A program made the position numbers and the translations under genes. From Cristatella mucedo (Eukaryota; Bryozoa; Phylactolaemata; Cristatellidae), in contig WPIO01000007.1 in NCBI GenBank assembly GCA_009760855.2, positions 5,716,001-5,780,000 on the forward strand: a DNA stretch of 64,000 bases, given 5' to 3'. Positions 36,490-48,029 of this stretch are shown here, in pieces. Under the pieces are notes generated by a model. The model saw only the letters and a program-made list of their open reading frames with translations, did not search any database and was not told where the DNA came from. Position 1 is the first letter of the stretch, and every line of letters begins with the position of its first letter.

Positions 36490-36870
36490 TGCTGAGTTAA
36501 GACCCATTCTTAGCAGGCCCGAATTTCAGCAATGTAGCTGAAGGTTGGCTGACTTCACTTAGAAGCTAATATGCAAATAGTGCCACACTTACCCAGTTCG
36601 GAGGGTTTGATTGCCAATGGCTGGGTTGGCACAGTAATCGTTGGTTTTATCAATCAATTTTGACTATGGGCGATACATTCAGAGTGAGTTGGAGATGCAA
36701 GAAAACTACTGGATCAAGCCACATATACAGACAAATGTGTCATCAGCATAGGAATAAAAGCTTGTTTTGCCACGATTACATCGGCAAGTGGAAGAGTAAA
36801 CGTGAAGTCTCCATAACATAAATCTCTGATGGAGAACCCATATTTATTTTGAAGTCACTAAACGAGCTTT
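36490..36870 (-). mobile_element. Decayed LINE family 1 RT fragment
   Basis: The order GCCCGAATTTCAGCAATG, AGCTGAAGGTTGGCTGACTT, GTCATCAGCATAGGAATAAA and ACATCGGCAAGTGGAAGAGT follows the RT region of the 19678-20965 copy. All frames are broken. Confidence 0.6.
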
Positions 36871-36884
36871 GACTCTCACTTTAC

Positions 36885-36955
36885 ACCATTGAGGTTATAC
36901 CATAACCGTATCTTTACGGCGCTTTATCAAGTGTATTATTATTATTTGCAGCACG
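36885..36955 (+). mobile_element. LINE family 1 tail remnant
   Basis: Only GGCGCTTTATCAAGTG and an ATT run remain of the LINE tail. It faces the RT fragment to its left. Confidence 0.45.
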
Positions 36956-36999
36956 TTTCTTATGACAAGGCGAGACCAGCGGCGTAATAAAAAATAAAT

Positions 37000-37178
37000 A
37001 AATACTAGCTGGTTTAACAGCTTCTTTTGTATAGCGACAGAATAGCCTTTACGACTATCGCCATCGCTTGGTGTGGCGTTAAAGAATCGCCCACCACAGA
37101 ATTCGAACCCACGACATCGGGACCGAGGTCATGAAAAGCAACCAATTTACCTAGTGTGCCATCGTGGCCTAATCAAGT
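37000..37178 (-). mobile_element. SINE-A, tRNA-derived
   Basis: Reverse copy: an AT-rich tail, AACAGCTTCTTTTGTATAGC, the hairpin region, then the mirror B-box (AGAATTCGAACCCACGACAT) and an A-box-like end (CATCGTGGCC). It matches the copies at 57080, 59880 and 44675. Confidence 0.7.
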
Positions 37179-37179
37179 G

Positions 37180-38252
37180 CTGCCGAGAGATCCAGCTGAA
37201 CTAGCAAGGACACTGTGCTTAAGCTCCGTATTGCTGGGGACGTCTTTGCACAGCAGTATTACAAATTCGTTCCAGTATCTTTGATCGGACCGGCTGTAGG
37301 GAGATTAAATGGAAGTTTTGAGTTCTGAGGGCTGGTGGTGTTCTGAATTGACTGGCAGATAAATTGAGATATGATGGCTGTCTTTTGTATGTTTCCACTA
37401 CCGAAGTCCCAGACATTTTTACATGACTTGCGTGTTCCAACCCCAGTTGTGGCAGCAAAGCCCTAAAAGGAAACTATAGACCACCTTAATTCAGTGGGCC
37501 TCACTTTCAGATGGTCATTCGCTGGAGCGCCCACTGACAGGAGAACGAACTAATGGGGAGGGGGTAAGAAAATCAACGAAACTGCACTGCGAAATCATCC
37601 TCTAATTTACCAGCAGCCGTTTTATCACCTTTCAATCAGCCCCTTTTCCGCTGCCTATTCAACTTATTCGAGAGAGTTCGTTGAGGGCTGGCTGATTCTA
37701 ACGTACGGTCCTTGCCGGAATATCCAAATGTCGATCAGGTAGTAGAAGAATACCCACCCATGCCCATGGTCCATTACGAAACGCAGGAGAATAAGGCTCT
37801 CGGTGCCTTCGCGGGTAAAAATCGCCGCTTTAAGTAACAGGCTCGACGGCTGGCAGCTGAAAAACCATCAACCACGTTGAGATCCACCACCAGTTCGTCG
37901 GACCGGTACTGCCGGGACTTTCCCTACCGGCATGGCTACTGAAACGTCGGTGCTCAACATTAGCCAGAATATGACTGCCAGATACTATTCGCGGTTCATG
38001 AATTCCAAAGATTAGGAACCGGTTATGCCTCGATCTATTGATAAACGGTTAAAAAAGCATAATTCAAATACTTATGGCTGATGTTGGACAACAGTTACCC
38101 TCCAAGTCTGTCGAATAGACCGCTCAAGGATAAGGTCGCCGACTTGTTATATTACGCCTCGGTTCAAAATGAATATTTTCTAGTCATCTTAACCTTCGCC
38201 TCAGCTTTTTCGCGTGTTCAAGAACGTGATTCAGCGTGACTCGCCATAGGTC
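37180..38252. other. Intergenic, nothing firmly identified
   Basis: A 50-codon plus-strand stretch at about 37680-37833 (containing LPEYPNVDQVVEEYPPMPMV, then HYETQENKALGAFAG, and ending in TAA) looks protein-like. It lacks a start, a neighbour exon and any family match. Confidence 0.3.
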
Positions 38253-38256
38253 GTAC

Positions 38257-39498
38257 TGTCGCACTTTGCTGGCCTTGGCTGAATTTTAGCATGAACGAGA
38301 GCTGTTCGGAGGCGGGCTAGAACTCTTTTGTCCTGGAGCAGTAAGCCAGAGAGGAGCTTCAGTGCGGTTAGAGAGCAAGAGCTTCAGAGCAAGCCAGGAA
38401 GCTCTGAGACCAGCGGTGGCGACTCGGCCTTTAGCATTGGTCCGATACCCGCGGAAGCTGCTGATTGATATTGGCTGGCCTGTCAACCTCCGCCTCCACT
38501 CGTTCCAAGAAAGAATCGTCTGGAACACATTCGCCATTCAAGCTGGACAGAGGTGCCCTTCCAGTGGCTTAATGACGGTAATAATTCCTTGCCGTAATGG
38601 GCCGGGGTGTCGGACCCAATACCACTAAGCTCTTGCCACATTGTCTCAGCTAAGTATTTAAGAGTCGAGCGACGCTCGCTCTTGGTCTTTGGTCTTTTGG
38701 TCTCTTGGTGTTTTGTCCGGCTCTGCGCTTCGACGCCGTCGGACTCGTTTCTCTGAAAGCAAGGGAGGAGGGCAGGCTGTCCGCCGGCGATGGACGGAAC
38801 AGGACGCGGCAGCGCTAGGAGGATTCGGTGGACTCCACCGAATACGGTCGTATCGCGCCCGAGCTGGCATCTTGTGTTTCTATTGTGTTTTGTGTGTGTG
38901 CGCTAGAACGTGGTCTCGGCATAGGGATTTGCCAGTGCGAGCTAGACGTAGTTGGCGTGTGCGGAGTCCTAGTTCTCCGGTTAGGGTTTAGGCTCCAGTT
39001 CGAGCTCTGTCTATTTTGATCGTTCCCCTTTATAGATGTAAGTAACCTCAGTGTGGAGACGTGTTTCCTCTGCAAGAGTGCTTAAGTGGGCGTGTGGGGG
39101 TATTCCTTCTGCACAGGTGGAAACGGAGTCCTAGTTCTCCTGTTAGGGTTTAGGCTTCAGTTCACGCTCAGTGTGGAGAAGTATTCCCTCTGCGAGAGTG
39201 TTGGTGCTGTTGAGAACGTGCGACGAGTGTGGACATAAAACTGAGCTAGATACGCATCGACTTTGTGCGCTTGCGAATAAAGCTCAGTAAAATCCCCAAT
39301 TTGCGTGTCTCGCTTTCCAATTCATGCCGCGGACTAACGACCCCCTTTAGTAACGGCAAGCAGGTCAGCGCCAGAAACACTCGTTTCGTGGCGGACAACT
39401 TATTGCCCGTAGGCGCGCACTGATCGGCATTAGGCGCTAGGCTACGCCGCTAGGTAAGTGGCAGGTCAAGCCTACCCCGCCGAGTCTTCGGCGTTGCA
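38257..39498 (+). mobile_element. Solo LTR, family LTR-1, copy 1
   Basis: The 1242-base unit starts TGTCGC, ends GTTGCA and is flanked by the 4-base target duplication GTAC (38253-38256, 39499-39502). Inside are a TATTTAA promoter-like box (38655-38661) and AATAAA (39276-39281), in the order expected for U3-R-U5. Its match to 40182-41646 is long and high. No internal region follows, so it is a recombination-derived solo LTR of an LTR retrotransposon; the superfamily cannot be told from the LTR alone. Confidence 0.8.
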
Positions 39499-39502
39499 GT
39501 AC

Positions 39503-40177
39503 TAACCAGAGATAATGGGTCTCTTAATGATAGCTTCAGTGTGGCAGCCTAAGCGTGATCCTCGATACCGTGCATGTCTATAACCCTTGGGGGCTGATTC
39601 TCTTGAAGTGAGTTATAAAGTGACTGAATAGCGAACCCACTTCGTCACATCTTCAGTCAAGGCTAAGGTACGGGAAATGTTCACATCGTCTGCATCCAGT
39701 TCCACTTTGTCATACTAAACAATAAAGGCTGGCTTCCCAAAGCATATATTTGACTTTTATTTCACCGCACAGCATGGTCACTATTTTGTTCTGGATACCT
39801 TCGAGATTAGTCGTAGTATGTCAATTCTAGCTGCCATAATGAGCGCACTAAGTTCCTGCTCTTCCGTAGTCTTATATTTAATTATATCATCTTGCTAGCA
39901 ATCACTAGATTCTAGTTACGGAAACGAAGCTGGTAATCTTTGCTTGAAATATCGCTTACCTGCACCCAGAGCAATGACGCTTGCAATAAACTTAGTAAAT
40001 AATTCTGTCAGATGCTCAATTGCTGTGAGTATTATTTGCGAGATGCAGTGCTGCCGTAGAGCCATTCACTATTTTGTGGTAGGAAAATTGCGATCTTTAA
40101 TAATGCAGCTGACAAGAAAACATGGATGCTAGCAAAGAGTGGAAAATATATGCAAGAAGCAAGTTCAATATATAATA
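39503..40177. other. Spacer between two solo LTRs
   Basis: It is unrelated to a retrotransposon interior: no primer-binding-site-like word, gag or pol is seen. At about 39575-39640 is a variant LINE tail (GATTCTCTTGAAGTGAGTTA). The rest is AT-rich with no recognised element. Confidence 0.5.
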
Positions 40178-40181
40178 GTGC

Positions 40182-41646
40182 TGTAGCTCCCTGCTGGCTT
40201 TGGCTGAATTTTAGCGCGAACAAGAGCTGTTAGGCGGCGGGCTAGAGCTCCTTTGTCCTGAAGCAGTGAGCCAGAGAGGAAGCGCTTAAGAGCAAGCCAG
40301 GAAGCTCAGAGATGAGCGGTGGCTATTCGGTCTTAAGATTTGATCTGGTACGCACGGAAGCTGCTGATTGATGTTGGCTGGCCTGTCAACCTCCACCTTC
40401 ACTCGTTCCAAGAAAGAATCGTCTGGAACACATTCGCCATTCAAGCTGGACAGAGGTGCCCTTCCAGTGGCCTACTGACGGTATTGATTCCTTGCCGTAA
40501 TGGGCCGGGGTGTCGGGCCCAATACCACTAAGCTCTTTCCCCATAATCTCAGCTAGGTATTTAAGAGTCGAGCGACGCTCACTCTTGGCCTCGTGTTTTT
40601 GGTCTCTTTTGGTCTTCTGTCCGGCTCTGCGCTTCGACGCCATCGGGAACTCGTTTCTCTGAAAGCGAGGGAGGAGGGCGAGCTGTCCGCCGACGATGGA
40701 CGGAACAGGACAAGACAGCGCTAGCAGGATTCGGTGGAATCCACCGAATACGGTCGTATCGCGCCAGAGGTGGCATTCTGTGTTTCTTTTTATTTTGTGT
40801 GTGTGCGCTAGCACGTGGTCTCGGCATAGGGATTTTCCGGTCCGAGCTAGGCGTAGTTGGCGTGTGTGGAGCCCTAGTTCTCCGGTTAGGGTTTAGGCTC
40901 AAGTTTGAGCTCCGTCTATTTGGGTCGTTCCCCAGTATAGATGTAAGTAGCGTAAGTGTGGAGACGTGTTTCCTCCGCAGGAGTGCTTGAGTTGGCGTGT
41001 GTGGAGTATTCCTGCCGCACTGGTGGAACCGAGTTCTAGTTCTCCGGTTAGGGTTTAGGCTCCGATTCGCGCTTCAGTGTGGAGAAGTATTTCCTCCACA
41101 AGAGTGCTTGAGGTGGCGTGTGTGGAGTATTCCTGCCGCACTGGTGCAAACCGAGACCTAGTTCTCCGGTTAGGTTTTATGCTCTGGTTCGCGCTTCAGT
41201 GTTCAGAAGTATTCCCTCCGCAATAATGCTTAGGTTGGTGTGTTTGGGGTATTCCTTCCGCACAGGTGGAAACGGAGTCCTAGTTCTCCGGTAAGGGTTT
41301 AGGCTCCGATTCGCGCTCAGTGTGGAGAAGTATTCCCTCCGCAAGAGTGTTGGTGCTGTTGAGAACGTGCGAGGAGTGTGGAGATAAAGCTGAACTAGAC
41401 GGCAGTGACTTTGTGCGCTTGCAAATAAAGGTCAGTAAAATCCCCAATTTGTGTGTCTCGCTTTCCAATTCACGCCGCGGACTCACGACCCCCTTTAGTA
41501 ACAGTAAGCAGGTCAGCGCCAGAAACGCTCGTTTCGTGGCGACTAGCTTATTACGCGTAGGCGCGCACCGAACGGCATTAGGCGCTAGGCTACGCCGTTA
41601 GGTAAGCGGCAGGTCGAGCCTACCCCGCCGAGCCTTCGGCGTTACA
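40182..41646 (+). mobile_element. Solo LTR, family LTR-1, copy 2
   Basis: It starts TGTAGC and ends GTTACA, flanked by GTGC on the left and GTAC on the right (a decayed 4-base duplication). TATTTAA is at 40558-40564 and AATAAA at 41424-41429. It is about 220 bases longer than copy 1 because of extra tandem units at 40925-41345. The flanks differ from those of copy 1, so it was an independent insertion. Confidence 0.8.
40925..41345. repeat. Tandem repeats of about 120-160 bp in the LTR
   Basis: Each unit carries GTGTGGAGAAGTATT-like, CCTCCGCAAGAGTG-like and TAGTTCTCCGGTTAGGGTTT-like words. About four units are present here and about two in LTR-1 copy 1 (38940-39200). Units differ by substitutions and small indels. 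Confidence 0.75.
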
Positions 41647-41650
41647 GTAC

Positions 41651-43220
41651 TTAACTGTCCCTATTGGCTGAACGAGCCACAGTCATGTCATGAAGAGTCA
41701 TGAAAAAAATCTTGTTGCCACTGGCTTCTCCTAGCTCTGATCAGCCTTAGCTGACGTGGCTTTGGATGAGTTCAATAGGCCCAGGGGCACAAGATATTCA
41801 GCTAATCAGGTGTGGTCTGCTGCTCCACAAATAGACATGTAGTCAAAAGTCGTCCAGTGCTTCACTGCCGGTCAAGGTGAGATAGTTTGGTGATGTATAG
41901 GGACATTGGATGGGAACCGTGAATGGCAAGTAAGCCAGAGGAAGTTCGTAGGCCAAGACGTTGGATCTGACGCGGAATGTCCCTGTCGCTCACTATCCAG
42001 ATCTCAAAGGACGGAGGGTTGGCGTTCTTCAACAATGTGGTCAACCGCGGAAGGCCACGAGAACCCACTGCTAGAGCATGGCGGAAGTTCAGCACGTTAG
42101 CTGGTATGGCTTGTGTAATGGCCATTTCTCGATAGTATATGGTTCGCAGCCTCCTTAGCTAGACCTCGGCGAGCTGAGACGTGCTCCGCGTGTGAGTCTC
42201 CGTTATACAGTCACTCGCACCTCTGGTTCGTGACTGTTATTCGAGGGGTAGCATCTGCGCCTCCAAGATAGCTCCAATCCAAGGGCGTCCCTTCCTCATT
42301 CGCGATGTCTGTATCGTTTTTGTGCCCATTTCACCTGTAGCTCGATGTACCGAAGGTCCCCTAATATTACTATTTAGTTTCATTGTTATTTTTTCCTGCG
42401 AAGGCGATACTGTTATAAAATAGGTACAATCAAACCGCCATTCGTTTAGCTCAAGCCCAAAGATAGATGGCGGCGTAGCTGGGTCAGGTGGTCTAGCGCG
42501 AAGTAGCCGACTCGCTGGTCTTAGTTACATTTGCACGAGTCTTAAGTTCCTACTGCTTATCGACTACCGAACGCTAATAACTATACTCTACTCCAGCACG
42601 GTTAATTAAACTATTGCAAGAATTCGGATGCACTGCGTTGGGCTAATGTGTCGTCTGCTTATGCGAACGCCAGATAGTGCAGGTGGTCAGCATATCACGC
42701 CATTTCTCACATCGCATGACTTCTACCTCCATCAAAATATGAAGGATACTTTAACGAGACTGCTAAGTTCCTCGGCGACCAGTTCGCTTCCTTAGGCGTG
42801 AGTACGCAAACAAACAGGGCTGCCCTCTGAAGTGACGCGGTTGCATCTGAGGCATACGGCGCTACGATAATGATTGTCCTACTCGAAACCTCTCGTGTCA
42901 TTCTGTCGTATTCCAACTTTAGCCAGGAGCTGTCATCACATGATGGTCAGAGTATAGATGGCATTATGTTAGGTATGCACACATTCCTCCTTGGTCAGCT
43001 CTTTTTTGAGCTTCACTATGAGTACCTCTGCCAAAATAATATGAAATAATTCACTGGAAGAAATTAAGCCTGAAGTCCTGGCATTTGCGTAAACTGGCAT
43101 TTGACACGCGTGCCAAAGTGTCGCACGTAACAAACAAGTCAGGCATGCACTACCTGCAGCTCCTCGTTGTCGGAATAAAGCCGGGAGACCCTGACAGTGA
43201 ATTCATCTCGACTTCGCTGG
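41651..43220. other. Intergenic, nothing recognised
   Basis: No gene, RNA or repeat family could be supported. Chance frames of up to about 87 codons occur on both strands. Confidence 0.4.
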
Positions 43221-43224
43221 ACTC

Positions 43225-43372
43225 CTTAATAGGATTCATTCGTATAGCGCCCCAAGAGAATTTAATCTCAATTCAGGCCTTTCACATCTGCCTCGGGGCT
43301 CGAGTCCACGACCTCAGCCAGGCCTTGGTCCGGGCGAGCACCTTAACAACTAGACCAAACCAGCTCGGCACA
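43225..43372 (-). mobile_element. SINE-B, tRNA-derived
   Basis: Mirror order of the tail (ATTCGTATAGCGCCCCAAGA), B-box (CTCGGGGCTCGAGTCCACGA) and A-box (CTTAACAACTAGACCAAACC). It is very close to the copy at 13740-13885. Confidence 0.75.
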
Positions 43373-43994
43373 CAATATGCTATTTCCTCATAGCCTTCCA
43401 CATATATTTCTGAGGTAGCCCGAACTGTTTCGCATGAAATATGCAGTTTCTATCATAACGATCTCGACTGCGAGGGTATTCTTTGCTCGACAGAGTCTAC
43501 AGCAAGCAATGTTTTAGAAAATAGGGGTTCGGCACTCACCTTTCCACTTGCTGAGAGATGGACGACGGGCTTTGTGCAAGCACTACAATTTACAAATGAA
43601 GGTGGCGTCTCTAACCTACAGTGTCGCATTGGCAATTTCTTGCAGAAGTAACGCTCCTTTAAAACGGCAATTAGTGGATGACTGGATTAACGCCACCACA
43701 ACTGCTTCTTGCCTGAAAGTTGCACATAAAACCTGCTTCGATTCGCAATAGAGAAGCAAACCACGTACACAATCATCGGCCAATATGCACGTCGGGTATA
43801 AGGTCGGCGAGCTGGTGAGGTACAGGGCCTAATGGAAACAAGTTCGATTTGGTCGTCAGGAACCACACAAGCAGCGAAAGGCACCGTGACATACAGGTAG
43901 ACATGGCCGATCACATGATGCGCCACCAGTATGAGCTACTACGACTAAGAGACGTAATGCCATACGCAGACCAGCTATTCAGACAGCCCCCATA

Positions 43995-44155
43995 TTGAAC
44001 TTAGGGCTTAGCCCTGGGGGTAGGGTTCGAGCACTTCACGACTTAGGTTTTGAGTTCGAGTTTTACAGCAGTTGCTAACCCTTTACAGTGCACTGCAAGC
44101 AGGATACTAGCCGTTACGGCTCTTCCGAAGCTATTTAAATAAAGTTTTTTGATCA
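43995..44155 (+). mobile_element. Diverged SINE-A
   Basis: GGCTTAGCCCTGGGGGTAGG leads into a B-box-like GAGTTCGAG, then AGCCGTTACGGCTCTTCCGA (hairpin), AGCTATTTAAATAAAG and TTTTTTGATCA. It resembles the copy at 63265-63425 most. Confidence 0.55.
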
Positions 44156-44674
44156 CCTAACCTTTACTATAATTTCACTTTTCCTCAGAGGAATAGGTAA
44201 CAGAAGAGGCAGAAGTAGCTATGCCAGTGGAACGAATGTAATTGCTGCTGCCATAAAAGCCATCAAAGGAATTCAGAGGTGCACAAATATCAGCATACAC
44301 TGCGGCAGCTTCCATGTGAATATATCCTCCCACCTTTCCATCTTCCATGTGGATACTTCCGTCTGAATCTTGGTGGTGCTGACACTAATGGATTAACCGA
44401 TGTACCGTCACACAAGAACCCAAGAGGGAATGCAGGAAAATCTTCCACACACGTTACTGGGGCCATTTCGGACAGCCAAGCTGACACCGCAGGTAGTCAA
44501 CCGAGATAACCTGATCAGCGTTCCGTAACTGACTACGACCCTGAGACCAGGAATCCGTGGCCTTCCCCTGGGAAGAGACAGTGTTGGGTCCGTTCAACAA
44601 CCACATCAACTTTTCTCTTCCCAAGTAAAGTGGGCATACTTAAGAGACTCTGAGTAGTGAACCGTGATGGTACA

Positions 44675-44825
44675 CTAGGTATGGTGGTTGATTTTCACCA
44701 TCTCGGTCTCAAGGTCGTGAGTTCGAATCATGTGGCGGGTGATCCTTTATTGCCGCTGCAAGGTGATAGCCGAAAAGGCTATTCAGACGCTATACAAAAG
44801 AGGCTGTTAAATCTGCCAGTACTAG
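44675..44825 (+). mobile_element. SINE-A, tRNA-derived
   Basis: Shows CAAGGTCGTGAGTTCGAATC (B-box), GTGATCCTTTATTGCCGCTG, the AGCCGAAAAGGCT hairpin and CTATACAAAAGAGGCTGTTA. It is almost full length. Confidence 0.75.
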
Positions 44826-44904
44826 TTTAAAGGGCATGACGCATAGCCACTGCAAGACGGCTTTTCGTGGTTTACAGTTAGCATTATAGATATCTATGTT
44901 GTCA

Positions 44905-45253
44905 ATTAGAACTACTCACCACCAAGCTAAACATCGTACAGCCCGTTTTTCTGACTAAAAGCTTCTAGCTACGCCTAGAACCAACAACAAAGCGATTGGA
45001 TTCCGTATCTTTAGTTCGTATGCTATCACAGCCTGTAACTCTCTTCTGACTGACATCACGACATCCCCTGACTTGACGGTATTTAAAAAGAAGTTAAAAT
45101 ATATGTTTCTCACAGCGTTTGGTGGGTCCCAGTGATTGGTTCTTTGCGTACTTATGCATGCTGACTCTGTGCATTTTACATCAGTTTAGAGTTATGCAGT
45201 TCAATAATTTGTCAATGGACCTCTCTGAAAGTCAGACCTTTACTGCTTACACG
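44905..45253 (+). mobile_element. LINE family 1 3' coding end, cut by an LTR
   Basis: It reads the LINE C-terminal pattern (Ala-Lys-His-Arg-Thr start; Asn-Ser-Leu; Thr-Ser-Pro-Asp-Leu-Thr-Val-Phe-Lys-Lys) with frameshifts, then the 3' UTR (CTTATGCATGCTGACTCTGT). LTR-2 begins at 45254, and the usual LINE tail does not follow on the other side in clear form. Confidence 0.6.
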
Positions 45254-45988
45254 TGTTACCGGGTTCAAGGGGTCAGAGGCTAATTCCTGCCAAACCCCGC
45301 CATACTCCGGCCACGCTGCCGCTCGCCATGCCGCCGAGCTAGGGTAAGACGAGCGGCCGTCAGGTTAAACATCTTTATAATAACGCATGCGCCAAAAACA
45401 ACAGGGGAACTAAACAAGTCTAAAGGGAGGATCCTATACATTATACACTATGGGAGCTCAAGATGATGCAGCAAGCGCGAACAAACGTGTTAGTTGGGGT
45501 CAGTCGGCTTCCGCAGTCCTGTCGTTGTACCGACTCCGAGTCCAACAGTACGAGCGTACGCCGTCCAAAACCCGGCTGGCTGAGTAACTGCTGGCTAGTC
45601 CGAGTCGACAACTACCACAGTCGTAAGATTCCACCGAAAGACGCCAACACACGGGGGGGGGGTCACGAACACGCTACACGGGGAACGCGGTATAAACAAG
45701 TCAACAACGAGCGAGCTATCCAGCTCCACTCGGGCTTTGGGTACTCGGTCCCTTGCGTGCGTGGCAGCATCGCCGGAGCACGCCTGCACGAATCCAGGTG
45801 CATAACTCGGCGAGACCGGGAGCCTCCAACACCACGACTTACTTGGCCAGCTTCCCGTACCCAAGAGCCCCGGTGACCTCTCGTCACCACACATCCGGCA
45901 ATGCATAGGTCTGACCCCGGCCTAGCCGGTGACCCTAACCCTCACTATAGCCGTCCGGTCCCAGCCAACCGAACCCAGCCTGGGTACA
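45254..45988 (+). mobile_element. Solo LTR, family LTR-2, copy A
   Basis: The 735-base unit starts TGTTACC and ends GGGTACA, with the 4-base duplication CACG on both sides (45250-45253, 45989-45992). A TATA-like CCTATACATTATACAC lies near 45433. It matches the reverse complement of 49537-50269 over its full length. The 137-codon frame inside is not preserved through the middle of copy B, so it is probably not coding. Confidence 0.8.
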
Positions 45989-46334
45989 CACGTACCGCCT
46001 TGCCGCCAAAAAGACATACGTAATTTTTAGCTCCTATGTCACTAGCGATTAACGTTCAATGGGCAGGTAAGCTACTATAAATCTGAGAAATCCTACCCAC
46101 CATTCAGGTAGACGACAAGCAGCTAGCGACAGAAGATGAACAGACACCACTTCTGACGACTCATCGGTAATCGGGTCTTAAGCGACCAGCAATCTCGTCC
46201 TCAGTTGATGAATCAGTTACCCATCCTCAGTTAAAGCATGTTGTAGGAGCGGCATTCTCAATAGGCACTAGCTATATTTATACGTTGACACCGTGTGACA
46301 TGCTACCTGAAACCTATTATTCTTACTGACAAAG

Positions 46335-46450
46335 TGCATGTTACAGATAACCATTTGACAATGATTCCTCTATATTGTATGTAAAGTGCCTAGAAAGAGA
46401 TTAATTTCTCCGAGGGCGCAATACAGATGTTTTTTAATAATATTTTTTTA
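46335..46450 (+). mobile_element. LINE family 1 tail fragment
   Basis: ATAACCATTTGACAATGATT, AAAGTGCCTAGAAAGAGATT, a CGAGGGCGCAATACA end and a T/A-rich tail. Only the LINE 3' end is present. Confidence 0.55.
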
Positions 46451-46649
46451 TTATCTGCTGATTTTCTGGTGTATGCGACTGTTGACATAAACTTAAGTAG
46501 CAGCGCGAGTAATTTCAGTAAATTCATTACGACCTTTTCAGCTTGAGTGTCATAGCAATGCCAACTAAAGTAGAGTTAGTTAATACTAATCGCTAAAACG
46601 CTTAGTTCATACTAAGCGCCAAAACAAATGTTTTTAGCTCATATACACC

Positions 46650-46985
46650 GAAAGTCTTTAATTCACGTCTGGCTGCGATCATTAGCTACACTGACCTGGC
46701 AGGATTCAAGTCTCAGCAAAAGACGCATATATTCCGACCAGCCTTTGCTTCGCTCTAATGAAAACAGCTGTGTGTACTAATCGAAGGCACTGAGTATCTT
46801 CGCATTTTGTTTTAGCTTGCTGGCCTAAGCATGATACTTGTTTGCTTTTGAATGCTCTATGCCATGCATATCACCAATATTTGGTTATTGATTCTCTTGA
46901 AGCGAGTTTTAAAGCGCTTGAATAGAGATTTTTTCTATTTGAGTGCTAGACAAGTGACCTATTATTATTGTTATTATTATTTATG
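46650..46985 (+). mobile_element. LINE C-terminus with variant tail
   Basis: A short coding end (FKSQQKTHIFRPAFASL-like, then stop, near 46710-46758) is followed by a 3' UTR and the variant tail TTGATTCTCTTGAAGCGAGT, CGCTTGAATAGAG and an ATT run. It is another LINE subfamily related to family 1. Confidence 0.55.
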
Positions 46986-46989
46986 AAGC

Positions 46990-47770
46990 ATGAAATTAAA
47001 TGTCCAACAAGCGTTTAAGATACGCTGTGACCGTATGTCTATTGCAAAGATGGTAACTGCTGGTAGGCCTCGTTAATGCTTCCATGAGAGTTTATTAGCG
47101 GCTCGTGAATTCTAATTTTTGGAACCGATTATGCAACAATCAAAGGTTAGAAATTGATATAAGACGCTGATGGGGTTACTCTTAGTGAGCTCGCGCCCAA
47201 CCTCAATTGAAAGTGGCTGCCCTCGCTGTGCTTTTATTAGTATTGCCGGGCTTTTCTAAAGGTATGGATAGTATTGATTGCTGGCGAGTTCGGCTATTGG
47301 CGTATACCTGCTTTAATTAGTGCAACTTCTATAGCTCGCTGACCACGCTTTTGGGCGCTAGTTGCACAAGTGTTTTTTGAACGTCCGCGAGATCTTGCAC
47401 CCGTTACCTGAAAGGACCTTCTTCGTGCGCTTCATTGACAGATAAGTTTCCATGTCTCCTACTTCGTGCAAAGTCTCGGCGTCTTCTATAACTGCCAATA
47501 AGGCACAAAAGAGGGTTGATCGCAAGAATGAGAAATCAGTTTGTAATAATAACTGAAAGCATCATTACTTTTTCTGCTATAAAAAACAAGAATATGAAGG
47601 GCCTACGCATCATTTGTATGGAGACAATCAAACTAAAGAAACTGAAGAAATGCAACTTTAAAACAGCGACATTTAAATTCAATGTAGAAATAGGCTTTGA
47701 TTGTTTGCCTGTACTGGACAAGAAAAGCGAAGCGAATCCCTGATCATGAACACCATGGTGCACACGTTGT
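46990..47770. other. Intergenic, nothing recognised
   Basis: AT-rich sequence with no supported feature on either strand. Confidence 0.4.
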
Positions 47771-47774
47771 TCAG

Positions 47775-47910
47775 GTGTGGTTACAATGCTTATATGTCCT
47801 GACACGGCACATTCTGCCTCTAACCATATTTGCATGCTGACCCTGTGCATGTCACCTTTAACCGTGTTATGCCTGTTATCATTGAGCATGCTACCACTAA
47901 CCACTCGTTC
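47775..47910 (+). mobile_element. LINE family 1 3' UTR fragment without tail
   Basis: TTTGCATGCTGACCCTGTGC, ATGTCACCTTTAACCGTGTT and GAGCATGCTACCACTAACCA are LINE 3' UTR words in order. The match stops at about 47910, before the tail, and CpG-rich DNA follows. Confidence 0.6.
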
Positions 47911-48029
47911 GTCCACGAGACGAAGACGCCGGAGCCTACGAGTCGTCGCTCGTCACGTGAAGAACCTCACGATTTGCTGCCACGTTTTACCCTTCTTGTT
48001 CTGGAAAGAAGTACATATGTGGCGAGGCT

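Noticed and set aside
38257-41646. One complete LTR retrotransposon with two LTRs
   Set aside because: The 680 bases between the two LTRs show no gag or pol, and copy 1 has its own matching GTAC duplication on both sides, so two solo LTRs fit better.
45463-45876. 137-codon frame inside LTR-2 copy A as a gene
   Set aside because: In copy B the middle of the frame is shifted and restored by indels, which is the pattern of drift and not of selection for a protein.
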